Positions 7,355 through 12,152 of a DNA stretch of 12,674 nt are shown piece by piece. Below the pieces are notes generated by a model. That model worked only from the letters and a program-made list of their open reading frames with translations. It searched no databases and was not told the DNA's origin. Position 1 is the first letter of the stretch; every line of letters begins with the position of its first letter. Source of the DNA: Parcubacteria group bacterium CG11_big_fil_rev_8_21_14_0_20_41_14 (GTDB taxonomy: Bacteria > Patescibacteriota > Patescibacteriia > UBA2169); contig PCVT01000070.1 in the NCBI GenBank assembly GCA_002787075.1, positions 1 through 12,674 on the forward strand, written 5' to 3'. Made by a program: the position numbers and the translations under genes.

Positions 7355-7766
7355 GGGGGTGTTATTTAATCGAAAAATATCTATCTTTTACATTAGCCAA
7401 TCTGCCGCATGTCCTGGATAGCGGCATAAAACAATCCAGACAAATCAAATAATTGCAACACGCATTATTAGTAGAGTAAAGAACGCGATTGCTAACGCTT
7501 TCGCGGTTCCTAGCTTTGCGACAGTTGTTGCCTAACCATAGGCCGCGACCATTGCCTTTTTCATGCCTGAATGGAATTCAAGCAATGTCATAATTCAGGA
7601 CGCAACCTTGGGCGCGCCTTACGCCTTTGGCCAAGCTTTTTAAGGATAACGCGCTTATGTTTTTTCTGTTTATAGTACGCGCGCGAAACAATTAAACAGA
7701 ATATGATTGTATCGCTGGTGTTCAAGTACTATTTTCACGCGGGAGAATAGCCCGCCACCTCCACCA
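7355..7766 (+). ncRNA. ssrA: Transfer-messenger RNA (tmRNA, SsrA)
   Basis: Rescues ribosomes on non-stop mRNA and tags the peptide for proteolysis. Acceptor stem: GGGGGTG (7355-7361) pairs with CACCTCC (7756-7762), followed by A and encoded CCA (7764-7766), for a length of 412 nt. PK1 is clear: TGCCGC/GCGGCA (7403-7408, 7421-7426) interlocked with CTGGAT/ATCCAG (7414-7419, 7434-7439). Helix 5 pairs TCGCGG (7501-7506) with CCGCGA (7543-7548) and holds the tag stop TAA at 7533-7535. Read back in frame, the tag is probably NAIANAFAVPSFATVVA, resuming near AAC 7482 after GTAAAG. Later segments contain further pseudoknot-like pairs (CCTGAAT with ATTCAGG, CTGTTTA with TAAACAG). Odd: the T-stem GCGGG/CCCGC encloses AGAATAG instead of a TTCRANN-type loop, and the D-loop region (UUAUUUAAUC) lacks the usual GG. 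smpB lies just upstream. Confidence 0.93.
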
Positions 7767-7772
7767 TCCTCC

Positions 7773-7789
7773 GCCCGCTCCTGGCGGGC
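7773..7789 (+). other. GC hairpin just after tmRNA
   Basis: GCCCGC (7773-7778) pairs with GCGGGC (7784-7789) around a 5-nt loop, starting 7 nt past the tmRNA CCA. There is no T-run after it, so it may be a weak terminator, a 3'-processing structure or a repeat fragment (GGCGGGC, GGCAGGC and GGCCGCC words continue to about 7808). Confidence 0.45.
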
Positions 7790-7810
7790 TATGGCTGGCA
7801 GGCCGCCATA

Positions 7811-7822
7811 TATAATTATAAT
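7811..7822 (+). promoter_or_regulatory. Double TATAAT directly before infC
   Basis: Two tandem TATAAT boxes end right at the infC ATG (7823). If the first is the -10, transcription starts at or next to the A of ATG, giving a leaderless mRNA. No matching -35 is seen in the GC-rich sequence before it. Confidence 0.4.
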
Positions 7823-8380
7823 ATGCAAAGAAGATCTCCATCATTCTATAGAAGGCGCAGGGACAAGCAGCAAGTTCTTCAGTTCAACGCGAACGAGCGG
7901 ATTAAAGCTCCAAGGATTCTTGTTATTGATGAAAATGGAGTAAGCCTTGGGGAATTGGATACAAAAAAAGCATTAATAATCGCAAAAGAGCGAGAGCTTG
8001 ATTTGATTGAAGTTCAACCAAAAGCAAATCCCCCAATCTGCAAAATTCTTAATTTAGGCCAATTCCAGTATGAACAGGAAAAACACAAACAAAAGCAGAA
8101 AGCGCGACAGAAAAAAGTTGACATAAAAGCAATACGAGTTTCTTTTAGGATCGGAGAGCATGACAAAAAAACCAAGCAAATGCAAGCACGCAAATTTATT
8201 GAGCAAGGCCATAAGGTAAAGATTGATGTTGTGCTTAAAGGAAGAGAAAAAGCATATATCGCGCAAGCAAAAACAACTATGGAAGATTTTGCCAATAGTT
8301 TGGATGAAAATATTATTATTGAGCAACCATTTACCAAGCAAGGAGGACGGCTTTCAATGATAGTTGCAAAAAAATCTTAA
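7823..8380 (+). CDS. infC: Translation initiation factor IF-3
   Basis: Binds the 30S subunit, blocks premature 50S joining and checks the initiator tRNA-start codon pairing. 185 aa, normal length. N-terminal domain: 'NERIKAPRILVIDENG' then 'LGELDTKKAL', 'LDLIEVQPKANPPICKI' and 'FQYEQEKHKQKQKARQKK' leading to the linker. C-terminal domain: 'KAIRVSFRIGEHDKKTKQMQARKF' (split here as IGEHD...ARKF), 'GHKVKIDVVLKGREKAY', ending 'GGRLSMIVAKKS'. The start is ATG, not the rare AUU/AUC start that allows autoregulation in E. coli. No Shine-Dalgarno is present; TATAAT boxes abut the ATG, so a leaderless transcript is likely. It heads the conserved infC-rpmI-rplT operon, 22 bp before rpmI. Confidence 0.96.
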   Translation: MQRRSPSFYRRRRDKQQVLQFNANERIKAPRILVIDENGVSLGELDTKKALIIAKERELDLIEVQPKANPPICKILNLGQFQYEQEKHKQKQKARQKKVDIKAIRVSFRIGEHDKKTKQMQARKFIEQGHKVKIDVVLKGREKAYIAQAKTTMEDFANSLDENIIIEQPFTKQGGRLSMIVAKKS

Positions 8381-8392
8381 ACCTGCTAGAAT
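8364..8392 (+). promoter_or_regulatory. Possible internal promoter for rpmI-rplT
   Basis: TTGCAA (8364-8369) lies 17 bp before an extended -10, TGC-TAGAAT (8384-8392), at the end of infC. The start would fall near 8399, only about 4 nt before the rpmI ATG at 8403, so the transcript would be nearly leaderless. Confidence 0.45.
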
Positions 8393-8402
8393 CTATTGTA
8401 TT

Positions 8403-8600
8403 ATGCATAAGCTAAAAACTAATAAAACAGCGTCAAAACGCGTTAAAATTACAAAAAACGGCAAACCTATAAAGGTTCGAGCTGGACAGAATCATTTTAA
8501 TGCGCGCGAAAGTGGCAAAACAAGAATGAATAAGCGCAGAAACGCGGGTCTTTCTAATGACGCTTTAAGACAAGTTAAAAAACAATTACCATATGCCTAG
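8403..8600 (+). CDS. rpmI: 50S ribosomal protein L35
   Basis: 65 aa, the usual L35 length, very basic, starting MHKLKTNKTASKRVKITKNG and containing 'AGQNHFNARESGKTRMNKRR'. It is a late-assembling protein of the large subunit. An upstream in-frame TTG would overlap infC and add residues unlike the family, so ATG 8403 is preferred; there is no Shine-Dalgarno. The stop TAG (8598-8600) overlaps the rplT start by 8 bp, so rplT translation is probably coupled. A possible promoter sits just before the start, inside the end of infC. Confidence 0.93.
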   Translation: MHKLKTNKTASKRVKITKNGKPIKVRAGQNHFNARESGKTRMNKRRNAGLSNDALRQVKKQLPYA

Positions 8601-8949
8601 AGTTAAGCGAGGAACAACCCATGTAAAAAACAGAAGTAATATCTTGCGAAAAGCCAAGGGTTTTAAATGGGGCAGAAAAAAACTGATTAAAATCGCTAAA
8701 ACCGCGGTTACAAAAGCAGGAGCGCACGCGTATAGGGATCGCAGGGTTAAAAAGCGCACTACTCGCGCTCTTTGGCAAGTAAAAATTAACGCAGCTGCGC
8801 GCGAGAATAAAACTTCTTATAGTCGCTTGATTGATGGCTTAAAAAAGGCAAAAATTGAAATTGACAGGAAAGTTCTTGCTGATATTGCTGAAAACGATCC
8901 AAAGGTATTCTCGAAAATCGTGAAACAAGCATTGAATACGGGGGCGTAG
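8593..8949 (+). CDS. rplT: 50S ribosomal protein L20
   Basis: 118 aa, normal length. It begins MPRVKRGTTHVKNRSNILRK and contains 'AKGFKWGRKKLIKIAKTAV', 'YRDRRVKKRTTRALW', 'INAAARENKTSYSRLIDGLK', matching L20. This protein is needed for early 50S assembly and binds 23S rRNA. The start overlaps rpmI by 8 bp. The 3' end is unusual: the last codons ACG GGG GCG TAG run into tRNA-Asp, whose first base is 8940, so the stop TAG is made from tRNA positions 8-10. RNase P cutting at 8939/8940 would remove the stop codon from the mRNA. No L20 autoregulatory leader pseudoknot is evident ahead of the operon. Confidence 0.96.
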   Translation: MPRVKRGTTHVKNRSNILRKAKGFKWGRKKLIKIAKTAVTKAGAHAYRDRRVKKRTTRALWQVKINAAARENKTSYSRLIDGLKKAKIEIDRKVLADIAENDPKVFSKIVKQALNTGA

Positions 8950-9016
8950 CTCAGCTGGTTAGAGCGTCTGCCTGTCACGCAGAAGGTCGCCGGTTCAAGT
9001 CCGGTCGTCCCCGCCA
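8940..9016 (+). tRNA. tRNA-Asp (anticodon GTC)
   Basis: 77 nt including encoded CCA. Acceptor GGGGGCG (8940-8946) pairs with CGTCCCC (9006-9012, one G-U), D stem GCTC/GAGC, anticodon stem TCTGC/GCAGA with loop CTGTCAC, and T arm GCCGG-TTCAAGT-CCGGT. Discriminator G (9013) is typical of tRNA-Asp. It overlaps the last 10 bp of rplT and is presumably transcribed with it; a terminator follows 21 bp later. Confidence 0.97.
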
Positions 9017-9037
9017 GCTATTTGTTCCATGTGTTAT

Positions 9038-9066
9038 AAAAATCCCTCTATAGACAGGGATTTTTT
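9038..9066 (+). terminator. Rho-independent terminator after tRNA-Asp
   Basis: AAAAATCCCT (9038-9047) pairs perfectly with AGGGATTTTT (9056-9065) around an 8-nt loop, with six T residues at the 3' side. It ends the infC-rpmI-rplT-tRNA-Asp unit. Confidence 0.88.
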
Positions 9067-9105
9067 AGTGGACAAAATGCTTTTGTTATGATATTTTTTA
9101 TATAT

Positions 9106-9199
<94 letters not shown>

Positions 9200-9235
9200 A
9201 CCAAGTTTGAACTTTTGGATTTTTGAGTTAATTTT

Positions 9236-9931
9236 ATGAAATTTGAATTAGAAGAATATCATCGCAATACACCATCGGAAGATTTCCTTGCCGATATTAG
9301 GAGTGTTGCCAATAAACTTAATAAAAAGAGTATTACCATTGCTGAATATGAGAAACACGGAAAATATCATCCAACTACGATAACAAACAGGTTCGGTTCT
9401 TGGTCAAAAGTAATGGAAGCCGCAAATCTTGAGATTGGCCGAAAAGTAAATATTCCAGAGGAAGAATTATTTAAGAATATAGAGGATGTCTGGACAAAAT
9501 TAGGAAGACAACCACGATATGCTGAAATGAAAAGGCCACTTTCTCAATTTTCTACTGGCGTATATGACAAACGCTTTGGTTCGTGGAGAAAAGCACTTGA
9601 AAAATTCATATCATATATAAATTCGGATTCAACGAATGGAGATGAAATTGCCAATAATTCTATAGAAAAAAATGTAATAACTGAAGATAGAGATATAATT
9701 ATAAAACACAAGACGAAAAGAGAAATTTCTGACCGATTAAGGTTTAGAATATTGATGAGAGATAGTTTTACTTGCAAAAAATGCGGTCGAAGTCCAATCA
9801 AGGAAATGGGGGTTGAGTTACGTGTTGATCATATCCGGCCTTGGTCAAAGGGTGGCGAAACCATTCCCGAAAATTTAGAAACCAAATGTAAAAAATGTAA
9901 TTTAGGAAAAGGAAATGCTTTTAATCAATAA
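9236..9931 (+). CDS. HNH endonuclease with two N-terminal HNR (homing-endonuclease-associated) repeats
   Basis: 231 aa. Two tandem units of about 48 residues (about 17-65 and 77-124) each end in a shared motif: 'NRFGSWSKVMEAANL' and 'DKRFGSWRKALEKF'. This is the HNH-associated repeat type, probably DNA-binding. A linker (125-160) leads to an HNH core: 'LRFRILMRDSFTCKKCG' with Cys180/Cys183, 'LRVDHIRPWSKGG' with Asp198-His199, Asn213, then Cys218/Cys221 and Asn222 in CKKCN. The four Cys suggest a structural zinc and the core looks intact. Such enzymes cut or nick DNA; targets range from homing sites to phage DNA. No Shine-Dalgarno is seen, and read-through from tRNA-Ser 40 bp upstream is the likeliest source of transcript. 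It is followed one base later by the WYL gene. No CGCG word occurs, unlike flanking genes, consistent with transfer. Confidence 0.88.
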   Translation: MKFELEEYHRNTPSEDFLADIRSVANKLNKKSITIAEYEKHGKYHPTTITNRFGSWSKVMEAANLEIGRKVNIPEEELFKNIEDVWTKLGRQPRYAEMKRPLSQFSTGVYDKRFGSWRKALEKFISYINSDSTNGDEIANNSIEKNVITEDRDIIIKHKTKREISDRLRFRILMRDSFTCKKCGRSPIKEMGVELRVDHIRPWSKGGETIPENLETKCKKCNLGKGNAFNQ

Positions 9932-9932
9932 T

Positions 9933-10199
9933 ATGCCTGATATTATTAACACAATAAAACAAGCCGCTCACGAGAGAAAAGTATTAAAGATCATTTATAT
10001 TGAAAAAGACGGCACAAGCGAAGGTTGGCGTTATGTTGAGCCTTATAGTTTTACTGATGGAGGAAATGAGGAGGCCTTATTCGCTTGGGATAGAGATAAA
10101 AACGGTATTAGACGTTTTATAATTAATAGAATAAGTGAGGCAGAAATTACCAGTCAAGATTTTACACCACGTTATAATATTGAAATAAAATGGATTTAG
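9933..10199 (+). CDS. Stand-alone WYL-domain protein
   Basis: 88 aa from ATG 9933 (MPDIINTIKQAAHERK). It shows the WYL pattern: an initial helix, 'VLKIIYIEKDG', 'WRYVEPYSF', 'EEALFAWDRD', and 'GIRRFIINRISEAEIT'. WYL domains are ligand-sensing modules, usually attached to HTH regulators and often controlling defence genes; this one has no DNA-binding part. The ATG follows the HNH stop by one base (TAATATG), favouring coupled translation. An alternative ATG at 9915 overlaps HNH and has an AGGA at 9904-9907, one of the few Shine-Dalgarno-like sites here; it would add six residues. The 3' end overlaps the next gene by 10 bp. A ligand- or nucleic-acid-sensing subunit for the adjacent nucleases is an inference. 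Confidence 0.8.
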   Translation: MPDIINTIKQAAHERKVLKIIYIEKDGTSEGWRYVEPYSFTDGGNEEALFAWDRDKNGIRRFIINRISEAEITSQDFTPRYNIEIKWI

Positions 10200-10990
10200 A
10201 AAACAAATTTTTCAAATTAAATGGGGATACCTTAGTAGCCATTGACTGGTCAAACGTTTATGGTTGGCACGATGATTTGGGCTGGGAAATTGACCCCGAC
10301 AGACTTTTTGAATATTTAAATAGTTATCAAGAGATTTATCAAAAAAATTTTTATTTTGGCAAAGACGATAATAATAAAAAAACCGAAGGATTACATCAAA
10401 CAATTGAAGACATTGGATACAGCTTGATTAGTAAAGAGGTTAAGTGGATACCGGTGTATTTAGAAAAATCACATTTTAAAAAAGTTATCAGAAAATTGTT
10501 TGATACTTTAGACAAATTAAAAGTTAGCAATTCCGAAATTTCCAATAAACTTTACGAAATCACCAAAAAAGTTGAAAATTTACCCAAAATAAGCATTGGC
10601 AAAAGGGGGGTCGCTTATAGTTTATCAAATGAAAAACAATTAAAGGAAATTTACGATCTAATTGATAAACTTGATAAAACATTAAAAAAATTAAACGTTA
10701 ATATCGAGAATTTACAGCATCAACTCATAAAACCTGTAAAAAGAAGAAAATGCGATTTTGACGTTGAGATAAGTTGCGATGTTTACAATAATCTAAATCG
10801 CATGAAGGCTTTTATGCTTTTCAGCGGCGATGGCGATTATGCGGCCTTGGTCAGAGACGTTATTAAAAAAGGACGACAAGCGATTGTAGTTTTCGGTCCT
10901 AACCACAAAGGGAAAGAATATGATAGTATTACCAAGGGATTATTCTTATGTTCAGTAAATAAACTGAAGGAATTTATTGAACAAAAATAG
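10190..10990 (+). CDS. NYN-family (PIN-like) nuclease with a helical insertion
   Basis: 266 aa. The NYN/LabA-type core is split. The first half (12-92) has 'VAIDWSNVYGW' with Asp19, 'NFYFGKDD' and 'VKWIPVYLEK'. The second half (about 187-266) has 'KCDFDVEISCDVY' (Asp189, Asp191, Asp197), 'FMLFSGDGDYAALV' (Asp214, Asp216) and 'GRQAIVVFG'. The acidic set expected for metal-dependent RNA cleavage is present. Between them lies a Lys/Leu-rich, coiled-coil-like segment of about 95 residues with heptad-like spacing (for example 'IYDLIDKLDKTLKKL'), longer than the usual linker; it could mediate dimerisation or partner binding. The ATG is 10 bp inside the WYL gene, so translation is coupled. It is the last gene of the cassette. 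The stop overlaps a hairpin lacking a T-tail. Family assignment is confident; substrate is unknown. Confidence 0.85.
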   Translation: MDLENKFFKLNGDTLVAIDWSNVYGWHDDLGWEIDPDRLFEYLNSYQEIYQKNFYFGKDDNNKKTEGLHQTIEDIGYSLISKEVKWIPVYLEKSHFKKVIRKLFDTLDKLKVSNSEISNKLYEITKKVENLPKISIGKRGVAYSLSNEKQLKEIYDLIDKLDKTLKKLNVNIENLQHQLIKPVKRRKCDFDVEISCDVYNNLNRMKAFMLFSGDGDYAALVRDVIKKGRQAIVVFGPNHKGKEYDSITKGLFLCSVNKLKEFIEQK

Positions 10991-11017
10991 AATCCGAGAG
11001 ATTGCTCTCTCGGATTC
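10990..11017 (+). terminator. Perfect hairpin at the end of the cassette (no T-run)
   Basis: GAATCCGAGAG (10990-11000) and CTCTCGGATTC (11007-11017) pair over 11 bp around a 6-nt loop. The first base is the last base of the NYN stop codon. There is no T-run downstream, so termination is not assured; it may protect the mRNA 3' end or be a repeat end. Confidence 0.5.
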
Positions 11018-11045
11018 AGTATCCCAAGGGTTGCCCCAAGGGCGT

Positions 11046-11062
11046 GATATATTAAATATATC
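11046..11062. repeat. AT palindrome
   Basis: GATATATT-A-AATATATC is a perfect 17-nt palindrome, preceded at 11023-11041 by two CCCAAGGG units. It may be an operator or an element end; function unknown. Confidence 0.4.
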
Positions 11063-11127
11063 AAATAGTAAATTAAAAGTCAATTAAAAGATTTATCCAC
11101 AAGTAAGTTACAAGAAAAAGACAAAAA

Positions 11128-11268
11128 TTAGTAAACTGACTTTAATTTTACAGGAACTTCAAACCGCTCTGGATTAACTTTATAAATTTTTCGTAATTTC
11201 CGAACAAACGGATCAATTTGAGACAATTTTAGTTCGAAATTCGGGACATCCACACCACCAATTAAGTT
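11128..11268 (-). pseudogene. Decayed or partial reading frame between the cassette and the second WYL gene
   Basis: The 300-bp gap 10991-11298 holds one protein-like stretch: on the minus strand, a frame open from 11268 to a TAA at 11128-11130 gives 46 residues, including 'VDVPNFELKLSQIDPFVRK' and 'VNPERFEVPVKLKSVY'. The composition looks like a real protein C-terminus, but the frame is closed by TGA at 11269-11271 and has no ATG; only a GTG could start a 39-residue product. I do not recognise the family. It may be the tail of a gene disrupted when neighbouring DNA was exchanged. The rest of the gap is AT-rich with palindromes. Confidence 0.3.
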
Positions 11269-11298
11269 TCATTGAAAAATCAAAAAAAGTTATAATAT

Positions 11299-11499
11299 AT
11301 GGATAACAAAGAAATCAAAATTTTATACACAAACTGGAAAGGAGAAACTACGATACGAAGAATCATTCCAAAGAAAATTGTGTTTGAATCAAACGAATGG
11401 CACAAAGAGGAGCAATGGTGCCTGAGGGCGCATGACTGCGACAAAGATACAGAAAGAACGTTTGCATGTAAAGACATTAAACAATGGACTATTGATTAA
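11299..11499 (+). CDS. Small stand-alone WYL-like protein
   Basis: 66 aa. The pattern 'IKILYTNWKGETTIRRIIPKK' then 'WHKEEQWCLRAHDCDKDTERTF' and 'KDIKQW' (segments shortened here) matches short proteins that amount to one WYL-like barrel: strand, Arg-Arg-Ile-x-Pro, a Trp-containing strand, then 'eRtFa..dI'. It has no HTH. It is not close in sequence to the WYL protein of the cassette. TATAAT at 11291-11296 ends two bases before the ATG, too close to be its -10 unless transcription begins within the codon, so its promoter is unclear; no Shine-Dalgarno is seen. It ends 2 bp before the sugar transferase start, so the two may be co-transcribed. It lies within the CGCG-free stretch. Regulator of the downstream gene or a remnant of the acquired block are both possible. 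Confidence 0.7.
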   Translation: MDNKEIKILYTNWKGETTIRRIIPKKIVFESNEWHKEEQWCLRAHDCDKDTERTFACKDIKQWTID

Positions 11500-11501
11500 T
11501 T

Positions 11502-12152
11502 ATGAAACCACAACCAACCCCTATTAAAACTCCATTTGCAAAACGCGCGTTTGACATTTTCTCTGCACTTGCGATTATCATCATTCTTTCCCCTATTTTA
11601 CTGCTCATAATCCTCGCAATTAAAATTGAGGGGATTTTTGTTCGCAAAAATAGCGGCCCGGTTTTTTACTCCGAAGAAAGGATATCGCAGAACAAACCGT
11701 TTACATTGCGAAAATTCAGAATATTCAAAACAAGCTCATATATGTCAACATTGCGCGCTGGCGGCATTGTAGTCACTAAACAGCTAGAAAAAGACAAAAA
11801 TAATCTGACTCACATTGGAAAAATCCTCAAAAGCTTTTATCTAGACGAGACACCGCAGTTGTTCAGCGTGCTTTTCGGAGATATGAGCCTGGTAGGCCCG
11901 CGACCTTGGATTGCACGAGACGTAGAGCGCGAAATCAAAAAAGGAGAATTCAGAAAAGTAGTTATAAAAGCCGGCCTTACCGGGCCAGTGCAGATACACA
12001 AGCTGGACGCGCCATCTCATGGCGGAGAACATAAGCTTGATAATGATTACATTGATTTTGTACGCACGCATTTCGGGCTGAGGGTCGTGCTCAAAGACCT
12101 TTGGATTATGGCGCGCTCATTCTTTTTTATGATAAAAGGCCAAGGACTTTAG
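11502..12152 (+). CDS. Bacterial sugar transferase (polyprenyl-phosphate glycosyl-1-phosphate transferase, monotopic type)
   Basis: 216 aa, the size of the minimal PglC/WcaJ-core enzymes. It transfers a sugar-1-phosphate from a nucleotide sugar to undecaprenyl phosphate, the first membrane step of surface glycan synthesis. One membrane-inserted helix occupies about residues 20-42 after 'KRAFDIF'. Then come 'GPVFYSEERIS', 'FTLRKFR', the catalytic Asp115-Glu116 dyad in 'LDETPQLFSVLFGDMSLVGPRPW' (split: LDETPQ and GDMSLVGPRPW) and 'KAGLTGPVQ'. All key motifs are intact. Sugar specificity cannot be read. The start is ATG 11502, 2 bp after the small WYL gene, with no Shine-Dalgarno. CGCG reappears at about 11543, marking a return to native-like composition. 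The 3' end overlaps lgt tail to tail by 36 bp. It may feed the ligase-like protein at 3452-5788. Confidence 0.93.
   Translation: MKPQPTPIKTPFAKRAFDIFSALAIIIILSPILLLIILAIKIEGIFVRKNSGPVFYSEERISQNKPFTLRKFRIFKTSSYMSTLRAGGIVVTKQLEKDKNNLTHIGKILKSFYLDETPQLFSVLFGDMSLVGPRPWIARDVEREIKKGEFRKVVIKAGLTGPVQIHKLDAPSHGGEHKLDNDYIDFVRTHFGLRVVLKDLWIMARSFFFMIKGQGL

Noticed and set aside
7707..7943. Plus-strand frame of 78 residues over the tmRNA 3' end and infC start
   Set aside because: It overlaps the tmRNA acceptor half and infC out of frame, with a Pro/Ser-rich product typical of a chance frame.
8014..8341. Two long minus-strand frames opposite infC
   Set aside because: Both lie entirely antisense to a clear IF-3 gene, and their Cys/Phe/Leu-rich products are typical mirror frames.
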